Source: Polytrichum commune (taxonomy: Eukaryota > Streptophyta > Polytrichopsida > Polytrichales > Polytrichaceae). From it: a DNA stretch of 64,000 bases. The first letter of the stretch is position 1. Every line of letters starts with the position of its first letter. The stretch covers positions 10,850,001 to 10,914,000 of the forward strand of contig OX485809.1 in assembly GCA_950295325.1 (NCBI GenBank), read 5' to 3'. The notes under the pieces are model-generated. The model had not been told where the DNA came from. It made no database searches and was given only the letters and a program-made list of their open reading frames with translations. Position numbers and translations under genes: made by a program. Positions 12,728-22,226 of the stretch are shown one piece after another.

Positions 12728-12879
12728 GGTTTGGGTCATTCGACCCAAACCATGCTCACAGTTTGGGTCGATCAACCCAAACCATGCGCATGGTTTGGGT
12801 CATTCGACCCAAACTATGCACACAGTTTGGGTCGGTCGATCCAAACCATGCTCACAGTTTGGGTCGAACGACCCAAACT
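12728..12879. repeat. Five palindromes of the TTTGGGTCG-CGACCCAAA type, about 32-bp spacing
   Basis: Inverted repeats at about 12728-12751, 12760-12782, 12792-12814, 12824-12845 and 12856-12879, each TTTGGGTC, a short variable centre, GACCCAAA, separated by CATGCTCACA-like spacers. Three more copies lie in the transposase intron at 17284-17371. Confidence 0.9.
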
Positions 12880-13082
12880 GTCCGCAATTTACGCCTGATT
12901 ATGCGCAATTACCTAGTCATCACGAAAGTGCAAACAAACCTTGTACTGCACCTGTAGATGAGAGAGCTTGCAGCGATGAGCTCAGGTCCGACGGAGGAGA
13001 GAAAAAAGACCGAATGCTTTGGGCTGTGGCAATTTATACTACTTGTCCCTGCAGCCATATTTAGCGTGGCTCTTCGTGGCCC

Positions 13083-13166
13083 CGCATAGCCGCTAGAAAG
13101 TTGCCAGCGCAGACCCTGTGCGTTAACGCACAGGGTGTGCGCTGGCAACTTTCTAGCCACTATGCG
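13083..13166. repeat. 84-bp near-perfect palindrome with a nested GTTAAC palindrome
   Basis: The arms CGCATAG, CTAGAAAGTTGCCAGCGC and their complements flank an inner palindrome (ACCCTGTGCG TTAA CGCACAGGGT). A few mismatches occur near the outer end. Downstream to about 13250 are variants reading TGCGTTAGCGCA. It could form a long hairpin in RNA or a cruciform in DNA. Confidence 0.9.
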
Positions 13167-13639
13167 TTAGCGCATACACCCTGTGCGTTAGCGCATAAGG
13201 CCTGTGCGTTAGCGCATAGACCCTGTGCGTTAACGCACAGGGCCGAGACATGAATTTGAAAAAAAACTTGTAAAATCTGGAAAAAATGCTGATGGGGTCC
13301 AAAAAAAAACAAAAATATGCTATATTATATAAATCCCCGTAGCTACAAATTCTTCTGATATTTTGTTTTGGTTTTAAATGATTTTCTCTTCTCATTCTTC
13401 TATCTATTTCCTTGTTTTGGGGACCTCATAGATTTTGGGTTTCAGGGCAAAAAAAAATTTATGCTATTTTGTGTCATTTTCTAGCTCCTATCACGTATTG
13501 CATGAGTACTTGAATAGTCATATTTCTCATTTCTTGCATTCTAACCCCGTTTTCAATAGTTTTTTTGCTCCTAGGTTCTGAACATCGATTTAAATTCATA
13601 CAATAGATATTTATTTTAATTTTAGGCTCTCATAGTCGT

Positions 13640-14150
13640 TTTACCTCCCAACTTTTGGCCTTCCTAAATTGCTTTTACAAACCCTGTACATTAACGCACA
13701 GGATTTTACCTCCCAACTTTGGCGTTCCTAAGTTGCGCTTACAAACCTTGTGCGTTAACGCACAAGGTTTCTTCTCCCAACTTTGGCGTTCCTAAGTTGC
13801 GCTTATAAACCCTGTGCGTTAACGCACATGGTTTCTCCTCCCAACTTTGGCCTTCCTAAATTGCGCTTATAAACCCTGTGCGTTAACGCACAGGGTTTCT
13901 CCTCCCAACTTTGGCCTTCCTAAGTTGCTTTTATAAACCCTGTGCGTTAACGTACAGGGTTTCACCTCCCAACTTCTCGCCTCCTAAGTCGCTCTTATAA
14001 ACCCTGTGCATTCTCCTCCTGACTTCTAGCCTTCCTAAATTTCTGTTATATACCATGTGCATTAACGTATAGGGTTTCTCCTCTCCAATTTATAACCTCT
14101 ATAAATTGCTACTACATGACATGTGAGTGAACGTACAAGGTTCTCCGTCC
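13640..14150. repeat. 64-bp tandem array, each unit with a GTTAAC-centred palindrome
   Basis: About seven and a half units of roughly 64 bp. Each holds CCTCCCAACTTTGGCCTTCC, TAAATTGCGCTTATAA and then ACCCTGTGCG-TTAA-CGCACAGGGT. The central units (13744-13960) are nearly perfect and the last ones degrade, one having lost half its palindrome. The array sits in the inferred first intron (14200-12452) of the methyltransferase-like gene. Confidence 0.9.
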
Positions 14151-14483
14151 TAACTTACAACTTATACACTATCAAATTATGTGAACGTTGAACTGACTTA
14201 CCTTTTTGTTTGTCGTCTTCTTTGAACCCGTCCTCAATTCGGACTCTGATATACGATCGTCTACATCTTATTTGCTCTTTGCACCTTCATCATCCTCCAT
14301 CGCATCAAAATCCAGTGTCTTCACAGTTTCTTCTACCGTACTCAACAAGTTTATTTTCCTTTCCTTTTTTGCATGCTTCTTTCCTACACTGAGTCTGAAC
14401 CTCTTTTTCTCGGAAGTGAAATACAAAGCTTTCCTACGTCTTCTCTTCGGCCTCACGGGTATTCTCTCTACATCGTCCACCAT

Positions 14484-15005
14484 CGTTGGTGTCTATAATA
14501 TGTTTTCTATCAGGTACTATCATTTATTCTTCCAATGTATCTATCTCACAAAATCCGGCGTATATTACAATCACATGTTGTAATTGGCGTTCAATGAACG
14601 AGATATTTCGACGCGTTTGTCATTATGTGTTTATTTGTGTTATATCCGCCAAAATTTTCTGACACCTACTTTGTTCTATTCATAATGATCAATAATTGAT
14701 TTTTCCAACCAATTTTAATTCTTTCTACATCTGCGTCAGTCCACAGATATATATTTTAAATTTCTACCAATACTTTTAGTATTTGACGCCATTTTGTGTG
14801 TATCTTGCTCGTAAATAGTCTCTGACTATTATTGTATTATATCCACTTCTGTATTATTAGATGCTATATATCACACGCTTTCATCTTCATCCATTATTGT
14901 ATCACACGTTTTCATTTCCATTCATTTCCTCACACAACTCTATACAAAAGCAACATTCACCCCATATTTTTGTGATGTGTTGTTCATATGTTCTTTTGAT
15001 TTTCT
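14484..15005. promoter_or_regulatory. Divergent intergenic region between methyltransferase-like and transposase genes
   Basis: About 520 AT-rich bases lie between the two inferred start codons. Promoters for both genes should be here. I see no unambiguous paired TATA elements and no repeat, so the role rests on position only. Confidence 0.4.
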
Positions 15006-17210
15006 ATGGCTACCATTAGAGCTCATGGATCTTTTGTTCCCTTCATCTTGCCACTCCAAGATGATGGTCATGTGAGTGTTTCAGAGGATTTACTTAGTTT
15101 GAGATTCAACCTCCAGATAGGAACCATGTATTTAGAGCATGAGATGTACTCTGCAGATGGAGAGGTGTATGAAACGATTTTGGTTCCAAAAAATAGAACT
15201 AATGTTGGTTTTATGTGGATCTTAGGACCTGGTTCATTTAGGGTGATAGAACTTTCTGAGTCTCAGATGCAAGCTTCATCTGTCATTTTGACAAACGAAT
15301 CCGGTACATCCACAGTTCAAATTCCCTCTATCACACCTGTTAAGGTGGAACCCCTTGATGATAGTGTGTTTGTGCTATCAGATACAGAAGATGACATTTG
15401 TGCATCTGTTGATCTTTCAAACACATCGTCATTTCCATTTACAAGTGTTCATTCTACTCCTTCCCAACTTCCTATACATGAAGCCAAATCCCCTTGCGGT
15501 CTTATGTACAAGAAGGTGGTTCCCCAAATCTTACCTTCTCAACGTCCTCCACTACACCCTTCACCTTCATCTACAGCGTTGACTATGGTTGATGCCTTGA
15601 AGCTGACAAAGTTAAGAAAAAGATCAAAGTCCGATCTTACATCCATTGATTTTGACAGTATAGATGTTCGTGAAGTCAAGTACTTACCATCTTCTTTTAA
15701 TGGTGATGTTTTATTTTTGTGGCACTCAAAGCTCCAAGTACGTATGGTCGCTCAATGGACGGCATGGACAAAATGTGCGACGGTCACCCTTGGTGCACCA
15801 CCCAACCACCAATATCCAAAATGACTTTGGACTGTCCTTCCGGCGCTCTACTTGTGCTGGTCATCTCCAATGTCATAATGACTACTGTGATTACATGAAT
15901 CCCAATGGGGGCCTCCAGAACAACACTGAATGGGCCGGTTCAACTCCTATCCCATTTGCTGTGGGTGTTGTTCCCCCTACTAAGTCCACTGTCGAGTGTA
16001 AAGTATGTCGTTCCACACTTGTGTGCATTGCTTTATGTAATGCTCGAATCATATACATCCACTCCACATCCGTTGGAATGTCCAGGGCTTGCATTCATCT
16101 TGGTGTACATGATCACCCTGTGGCCAATAACACATACCGTGAATCATTGGACATAGCATACCAATGCGTTGCAAATGAAGTATTGAAAACACCCACAGCA
16201 AAAAATTCAGCCATAGTTATGGCGGCGAGCAAACATTTCTTGGCCGATTACCTTCTCAAATCTCCCACAAATGTCGAAGGCCATCACTTGGTTGGTTCAT
16301 CCCTAGAGGTCATCATGGACAAATTCAGCACTCTTGCCTCTCCAAATTATCGTAACTTTGTATCTGGATCAAAGCATTTTTTGCGTAGTGGAATGGGAAC
16401 TATGGATAGTATTATGGCGCTCAAAGACCACTCTGCTTTCAAATTCGTCCATGGTAGTCGGTTCCCAGGGCAGTCAAAGGACAAAATGTTTGTTTTCAAG
16501 ATGTCTGTAGACCTTCCAGGTAGTGGTGTGGAGCTTGTGAAGAGGATGCAAGTCGGTGGGGATATGGAGAATTCATGGATTATGTTTGACCATGTCAAAC
16601 GTTTGAAGGACTGGACGACCATGACTTGCCATGTGTATGACATTCGATACTATAAAGTGTTGACTATTGCGTGTTGTGACATGCAATGTAAAGATGGTGC
16701 AGCTCAAATTTTCTTTTGGGAAAATTTGAATGCTATCATGACAGATAATGGTGTACCAAATGTAAACTTCAAAGGGTTTATGGCTGATAGTGCTCAAGCT
16801 AATTGGAATGCGGTGAGGGCGATTTACGGGAATGGTGATCCAAGTCTATCCATGGTTGCACGTGAGCGTACATGTCTTTTCCATTGGTCCGCAAACTTGG
16901 ATAAGGTGACCCAAAAGTATATCAAACCATCGTTGCAATTTCAACACAAACAAATATGCAAGGATTACAAAGGCCCGAAAACAATGGACAACGCTGAGAC
17001 CAAGTACCATGTGATTCGTTCTTGGTGGTTGTCATCTAGAGCTGCCTCCGAAGAAGGCATCCTTGGCCTTTCAGAGTGGTTGGGATTTTGGCACTTTCGT
17101 TACAGACAATGGGGTGGCCATATGCTACTTGTAAGTACATATCAAACTTCATTAGTCAATGTAATATATCCTATATTTTTCTTATCTTTGTCTTTCTGTA
17201 TTATTCATAG

Positions 17211-17272
17211 GATATGACAATAAAAGAGCGTGCGGGAATGCCAACATACAACCTTGTAGAGACCGTACACAA
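17211..17272 (+). repeat. Decoy duplicate of the start of transposase exon 2
   Basis: GATATGACAATAAAAGAGCG and the next 40 bases repeat the beginning of exon 2 (17430 on) with a few substitutions. It is preceded by its own acceptor-like TTATTCATAG (17201-17210). The copy runs into the palindrome cluster, so using it would truncate the protein. Confidence 0.85.
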
Positions 17273-17283
17273 CAAACAACAAA

Positions 17284-17371
17284 CAGTTTGGGTCGTTCGA
17301 CCCAAAACTTGTATACAGTTTGGGTCGTTCGATCCAAACGTGGCAGCCATTTTGGGTCGAACGACCCAAAC
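17284..17371. repeat. Three TTTGGGTCG-CGACCCAAA palindromes in the transposase intron
   Basis: Copies at about 17284-17307, 17318-17339 and 17351-17371, of the same type as the five at 12728-12879. They lie between the decoy and the true start of exon 2. Confidence 0.9.
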
Positions 17372-18726
17372 CTAGATATATAATCTATCTTATGTTTGTC
17401 TTATCCTTATATTTGTATGTTGTTCATAGGATATGACAATAGAAGAGCGTGCGGAAATGCCAACATGCAACCTTGCAGAGACTGTACACAACAAATGGCT
17501 CCAACAGTCCGGCAACAAAATGACTTGTTTATATGAAGCTATAGTGGACGACATGATCCGTGCCTTCATGCAAATTGCAAATTACCGGACATGGTTGAAA
17601 GGGGGGTCTGATGGTAAAGGACCTGATTCGGCCTCCTTGAAACTCAAAGCAGCTGCCAGGTGTGGAGATCCAAAAATGTTGGCCGATGCCATGAAGTCTT
17701 ATCCAAGGGCAGAAGACGTGAACACGAGAGATTGTGCATTGGAAGGGTCAGAGCTCTTTGGTTCCACCAAACGCAAACTCAACCTACCACCGGGTGCTAA
17801 TTGTGACTCTCATCGACCCGACAAAGTGAACTATTCCATTCCTCGTCCCAACACCCGAGCAACTCGTCAACGCATAGAGGAATCGTTGAGTTCTGCAATT
17901 CATGGTGTGGCTCATACTACATCCGTGTTAGAGACTGATTGTCTTGCTTCTAAGTGGCACATTGCAAGATTGCCACCCAACTCAGCCAAACGTTGTTGGG
18001 CACTGCAGGCCATTACAGGGACTATGTGCAATGCCAAAGTCGGGACTGGGAAACATGGCACACCTGCTCCAACATACAAAGGGCTCAAGAAGGAATTTCG
18101 CTCTCCCAACAATGTGGAGTATGAATTTTGGTTTTGTCCTGACGACATCAAACGTTGTGTGAGTGGCAGTAAGAAGAAATATGTGTTGGATTGGCCTATA
18201 ATACCCAACACGTGGCCAGTGAAGATAGGTACCAATCTATCGAGAGAGGAGGTTTTGGCACTTGAAGATGCTGGATTTCAACTACAGCAGAGGGAGGCAT
18301 TGTCTCCTCGTCGTAGGCTTTCAACAATCGCAACTCTTCCCATCCCTCGCTCGCATTTTTCTATGCCACCAAACCCAGACGCCCACCCTACATTCAGATT
18401 TGGGAAGACAGTGCGTCGTAATCCAACAGCACCTCTGGCGGATCACAAAAACAAATGGGAGAGCGCCGGACTCATGGAAGGTTACTATGTGGTTGGGGTC
18501 ACTACCATTCCATATCCGGGCTTTAGAGTGATAATCAACATTGTCTCCAAGCAGGATATCACCTACCATGTCACAATTGGCGATATCCCGCATTGCACAT
18601 GTCCAGATTTTACGAAAATGTCCTCTCATGCATTGGGAAAGAAAGGAAAATGGGTGTATTGTAAACATCTTTATTATGTGTTTAGATTTTTGTGCAAGGT
18701 GGATTACGAGAGTGACAAGTTCATTC

Positions 18727-18906
18727 ATGCACCTACATATACCTATAATGAGGTCATGCGACTACTTGAACTTGTTGGTATTGTAGAATGTGAGTAGTAT
18801 TGCAAGTGTTCTATTAAGTAACATATATTTGAATGTCAATAAATGACATGTTTTGGTTTGGATTATTATAATAAAAATTAGCAGTGGACTGAAAGTATTT
18901 CAAATG
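18727..18906 (+). repeat. Transposase 3' end and 3' UTR, copy A of a duplication
   Basis: The last codons (MRLLELVGIVECE) and about 110 bp of downstream AT-rich sequence are repeated with substitutions at about 19300-19487. About 390 bp lie between the copies. Confidence 0.8.
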
Positions 18907-18959
18907 ATTCAGTAACTTCATTTTTATTTAGACTGCGACCCAACCATGTGTGGTTTGAT

Positions 18960-19215
18960 TGATTCACACGGATAAATAATAACACGTTTCTAAAAATAAA
19001 AAATAATTAGGAAGATTCTACGCACATCCGCGTAGTAACGTCTTCTTGGTATCCGCCTATAGATTATTTCTGCTTTATCACTAGCTCAATTTGGGATAGC
19101 ACCAGTCAATGTAACCAACCGGATTCGAACCCGGGTTGATCCAGACCTAATATAAGTCTCTTACACAACTCGCATCCACAAGCAGATGTCTCAAAACCTA
19201 GTAGCTACCTACATA
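18960..19215 (-). mobile_element. Probable tRNA-derived SINE fragment
   Basis: The minus strand carries a perfect RNA polymerase III B-box, GGTTCGAATCC (19121-19131), in the context CCCGGGTTCGAATCCGGTTGG. The sequence GCGAGTTGTGTAAGAGACT upstream of it (in minus orientation) resembles plant tRNA-derived SINE heads. No cloverleaf or clear target duplication is visible. It lies between the duplicated transposase tails. Confidence 0.45.
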
Positions 19216-19299
19216 TTTATTATTTCTAATATTTAATTTTATTTCTTTTGTAGATTCAGGGCCTTTATTCAACCTGTGGGCAGTTTGAGTGGCTCACAA

Positions 19300-19487
19300 T
19301 TATGGCACCGACATATATGTATAATGCGGTTATGCACCTACTTGAATTTGCTGGTGTTGTAGAATGTGAGTAGTTGTACAAGTGCTAGTTGTAGCTATAT
19401 GTATAAGGATGTCAATAAATGATAAGTATTGGTTTGAATTATTATAATAAAAATCAGCAATGGATTGAAAGTGTTCTAAATGATTTA
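19300..19487 (+). repeat. Transposase 3' end, diverged copy B
   Basis: It contains recognisable codons for the transposase C-terminus (ending near 19372) and the same following sequence (TCAATAAATGATAAGTATTGG). It is a non-functional gene tail. Confidence 0.8.
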
Positions 19488-19589
19488 TGGAAATAGGGCC
19501 CTTTCACTTGTGCTTCATTTAAAATATTGGCAATTTACAATTGAAAATATGCAATTAATTTGTCAAAAATTTGGTTGTAAACCCTAAAC

Positions 19590-19703
19590 CCGTGTGTCTT
19601 TACTAAATTTGGATTCATTGCTCATATGTTAGTGCTCATTGCTCATGTGTTACTGCTCACCGCTCACCGTTCACTGCTCATCGCTCATAAGATAGTTTCC
19701 CTC
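19590..19703 (-). repeat. Right terminal inverted repeat and subterminal motif cluster of the MULE
   Basis: Read on the minus strand from 19703 this matches the left terminus, then carries a longer run of the ATGAGC/GTGAGC motif, about ten copies down to 19605. The right cluster is richer in motifs than the left one. Confidence 0.8.
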
Positions 19704-20888
19704 CATGTGATTGTTGTTATTTTGTCTTCCGGTGAGTGCAATATCTTTATTAAAATCTCCACATAAAATGTGCGTGTGGTTTGGGTGCGCAGTTATTTGG
19801 TTGGTAATTGTGGTTTTGAGGTAGGGAATGAGGTGGGTGTCATCTACATGTGTGGGCATATACATATGTATGATTAGCCATGGCAGGAGTGGATGGTTGT
19901 GTATTTTTATTATTTGTAGATAAGGGGAGATATTTGCTGGTGTGGGTATCTTGGTAACATTTCCAGGAAATGCGTATTTGTTATGAATAAGTGTGAGAAG
20001 ACCACCTCTACCGGGGGTGTAAGGCATTCTTTGTTGTATGCATCTTGTGAGGGCGTGTGTGTTGTTAAAAATGAGCTTGTATTCAGGGAATTGGTTCTGA
20101 ATGTGTTTTGTGGATTTAGTTGCTGTGAGTTTGGTTTCTTGGATATGTATAATCGCTATGTTGCTAAAGGAATGGTTTATTAAGCTTTGTAGGTTTGGTA
20201 AGGCTGTGTTAAGTGACGAGGCATTCCATGTTATTATATTTGTTTCGTGGTTAGTGTTTGTAATTGTTCTTGGGGCTGGTGTGGGGATGTTTGGGAGTGG
20301 AGGTGGGTGTGAGTATTCATCTATGTTTTCTAAGCACCGGAGTGACTCGGTAATCAGTTTTACAGGGAGAAAGGGGAATTCCCTTTGGAGTGTGGTTAGT
20401 GTAGGTGAAGTCTCTTGGTTGTGGATAAATTTATATAATTCAGTATGTATAGAGTTTTTGGGGTGTATTATATCTTGGTTATTTTCAACAAATATTGTGT
20501 ATGGGTGTTGTGTTAGAATGTGTCGCTCGAGAGGGTTGTTAAGGTTGGCTAGTCTAATGATTAGTGTGTTGGTCCATATGTCGTTAAAGTGGTAAATGCG
20601 GGGTTGGGCTAATATGTTGTTGCATGTGTTTATTGAGGGGTTTATCGTAATGACTAAAGCATATAGTATATGAGTTGATTGGGAATGACTTTGTGTTAGG
20701 ATGTATTGATGTAGGTGTGGATACATGATGGTTGTTTGGTGATGTAGTGGGTGATTCTGTTTTAGTATGGGAGCGAACGTGTTTGCTATGTGTTGGTACT
20801 CGGGTTGTAGTTTTATCGTGTTTGGGATAAAATATGTTTTGGCTCTCTTTTTATGTGTAGCGGGGTGTGTGAGTAGGATATCAGGCAT
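19704..20888 (-). pseudogene. LINE ORF2, N-terminal part: leader region and APE endonuclease
   Basis: On the minus strand the frame opens at ATG 20888, directly after a 2A-like motif. About 215 residues of leader lead to an APE-type endonuclease: TWNASSLN, IIHIQETKL, GGLLTLIHNKYAF, IIHMYMP and GDFNKD (near 19745-19765). The domain is cut by the MULE at 19703 and finishes at 8742-8400 with SDHYPV. The nuclease would nick target DNA to prime reverse transcription. This half has no internal stop. Extension past 19703 into the MULE terminus is spurious. Confidence 0.88.
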
Positions 20889-20930
20889 TGGTCCGGGGTT
20901 AGGTTCTATATCTCCACATTGTATTAAATG
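20889..20930 (-). other. 2A-like ribosome-skipping motif (CGDIEPNPGP) before the LINE endonuclease frame
   Basis: The 14 codons preceding the ORF2 methionine (minus strand) read HLIQCGDIEPNPGP, matching the DxExNPGP consensus exactly. The next codon is ATG of the endonuclease frame. A stop (TAA, 20931-20933) closes this frame just upstream. A neighbouring frame reads through from LLKLHGYYFIN, so a 1-base indel seems to separate the motif from its upstream ORF in this copy. Confidence 0.75.
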
Positions 20931-21000
20931 TTAATTTGTTGATGAAGTAGTATCCGTGGAGTTTAAGTAATTTTGGTTTTTTCTTATGTATTTTTTGATA

Positions 21001-21543
21001 TTAATTGAGTATGAACTTAGTTGTAGTAAATAGGTTAGGTAAGGCGGGTATTATGCTTTCTAGTTGTTTAGTTGAAAAATGTGTACTTGTGTTGCTTTTA
21101 GGTTCGTGATTTGTTATTGTGTTGGGTGTCCAGATGTTTGTGAATTGGTATTTGTTTTTAGTTTTGTGGCGAGGCCGGGAGGCCGAGGCCGTTTTATTCT
21201 TTGTAAGTGTGGGCAATCCGCCTTTCCCAGGTGTATAAGGTACTTGTTGATGGTATTTTGTAGGTTTATTACTGGTTGTTTGGTTATTACTTTTGACGTG
21301 TTTGGTAAGTGATTTAGTTTTGGTTTTTGTTTTAATTGGAGTATTATTGAATATTGTGTTTATATATATTTTTTGTATGGTATTTAGTATTACTTTGTAA
21401 TATTTTATTATAGCGTTGTTGTTGATGAAGTAGTGTTCGTGATATTGTTTAATTTTTGAGTCGGTCATTTGGTGATTTTGTATAAGCGTGTATTTGCTTG
21501 TGAGAAGTAAGTTAGGTAATATTGGATGGTAGTTGGATGGCAC
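21001..21543 (-). pseudogene. LINE N-terminal low-complexity frame upstream of the 2A-like motif
   Basis: About 180 codons rich in Asn, Gln, Lys, Thr and Tyr. The frame includes PYTPGKGGLPTL, echoing PYTPGRGGLLTL of the endonuclease part, and an LPNLLLTSKYTL / LPNLFTTTKFIL pair that suggests an internal ancient duplication. No enzymatic motif is present. It continues through stops to the 2A-like motif, so it is probably the remnant of the protein made upstream of the skipping site. Confidence 0.5.
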
Positions 21544-21544
21544 A

Positions 21545-22010
21545 GGGAGTTTTGTTGTTAGTTTTGGGTTTTGGGTTTGGTGTTGTTTTTTATATTGGTT
21601 TTGGTGATGGTTTTGGTGGTGGTTTTGGTGTTGGTGGTGGTTTTGATGCTGGTATAGTTGTGGGTGACGATGGTTGTATTGATATCTGGTTAGGTATTGG
21701 TTTAGATATTGGTATTGGGTTTGGTATTTAGTTTGGTATATGTTTTGGTTTTTGTTTTGGTGTTGGTACTTGATTTTGTATTTGATTTGGAGTAGGTATT
21801 TGATTTGGTATTGGTATTTAGTTTGGTATTTGATTTGGTATTTGGTTTGGTTTTGGTGTTTGATTTGGTATTTGATTTGGTATTGGTATTTAGAAAGATG
21901 TAGGTATTTGGTTTGGTATTTGATTTGGTGTTGTTGTTTGGTTGGATTTTGGTATTTGATTTGGTATTCAGTGTGGTATATGGTTGTTTTGGTATATAGT
22001 TTTAAGGGGT
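21545..22010 (-). repeat. TTTGGTATTTGATTTGGTATTGG minisatellite-like tract in the LINE N-terminal region
   Basis: Irregular repeats of ggt-att-t, ttt-ggt and gat-ttg. On the minus strand they would encode a long Asn/Gln/Lys/Tyr-rich run. Open plus-strand frames here are side effects of the composition. Confidence 0.8.
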
Positions 22011-22226
22011 TTTGTACAAGGGTTGAGATAAATAGTTTAATAAGGTTAGGGGTAAGTATTTTATGCGTTGTGATATGTATTGGTTTTATATATTTATGTG
22101 TGTGATTAGTTTTCTTTCTATTTTTGGATTTATTGATAAGTGTTTCTTGTTTGAGGGGGGTATTTATAAATACCTTTTTATTTTGTTTTTGTTGGTATCT
22201 TTTTGGTATTGAAGTGTGGAGCTTAT

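Larger units (their letters stand above)
8936..14483 (-). pseudogene. Multi-exon beta-class amino-methyltransferase-like gene (MULE cargo), interrupted copy
   Basis: Minus-strand exons with GT-AG introns: 14483-14201 (starts MVDDVERIP, very basic, ends at GTAAGT); 12451-11744; 11638-11014; 10923-10284; 10189-9845; 9752 to about 9290; about 9190-8936. The phases checked at these junctions keep the frame. Exon 5 encodes AVDLVFLQFPNGLDF, at the place of motif IV (DPPY/SPPY), followed by W and DDGVLIVFS. Exon 6 encodes a GGGH block, LFTPSN, then VVDLTCSTGASI and GRHLLAFEGD. This motif IV-before-motif I order is that of beta-class N6-adenine/N4-cytosine methyltransferases. The motif IV residues are not canonical. 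In-frame stops (exon 1, near 12350, 10801, near 10410, 9518) and frameshifts (near 11480 and 9580) indicate a broken gene. The fold is supported; the substrate (DNA or RNA, A or C) is unknown. It is divergent from the transposase gene, with about 520 bp between them. Confidence 0.72.
15006..18797 (+). pseudogene. MULE transposase with SWIM zinc finger, two main exons, frameshifted
   Basis: Exon 1 starts MATIRAHGSF at 15006. The frame shifts once or twice between 15690 and 15810, then continues to 17130. The early part has a zinc-binding stretch (CAGHLQCHNDYCDYM, near 15850-15897). The core has FKGFMADSAQANW (near 16768-16806; catalytic Asp in MADS) and CLFHW (near 16873), the usual D...C-x-x-H pattern of MULE transposases. 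GTAAGT at 17131 starts an intron ending TTCATAG at 17429. Exon 2 (17430-18797) restores the frame and ends with a SWIM finger, CTC near 18592 and CKH near 18660. It cuts and pastes elements carrying the flanking termini. The frameshifts make this copy probably inactive unless they are sequencing errors. Confidence 0.85.
8752..19703. mobile_element. 10.95-kb Mutator-like element carrying a transposase and a methyltransferase-like gene
   Basis: The left end (GAGGGAGTGCTATCTTATGAGCG, 8752 on) and the reverse complement of the right end (GAGGGAAACTATCTTATGAGCG, ending 19703) match except for a short internal difference. Both continue into clusters of ATGAGC/GTGAGC 6-7-mers. The flanks carry a 9-bp target duplication with one mismatch: cgtgtgatt (8743-8751) and catgtgatt (19704-19712). 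Nine bases is the Mutator signature. The flanking LINE endonuclease reads through in frame once the element and one duplication are disregarded, which independently fixes the boundaries. Inside are a divergent gene pair, palindrome arrays and a tRNA-related insertion. Frameshifts in both genes suggest this copy is no longer autonomous. Confidence 0.88.

Noticed and set aside
12664-14150. Possible CRISPR-like array
   Set aside because: The units are palindromic tandem repeats with nearly constant spacers in a eukaryotic intron. There are no variable spacers and no cas genes.
14206-14583. Plus-strand 125-codon hydrophobic ORF
   Set aside because: It is antisense to the basic first exon of the methyltransferase-like gene, which has a proper start and a GTAAGT donor.
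19060-19200. Functional tRNA gene
   Set aside because: There is a perfect B-box but no cloverleaf, acceptor stem or terminator could be found. A SINE or tRNA-derived fragment fits better.
21740-22105. Plus-strand ORF rich in Trp, Tyr and Leu
   Set aside because: It is the antisense of the low-complexity LINE region; repetitive composition explains the open frame.
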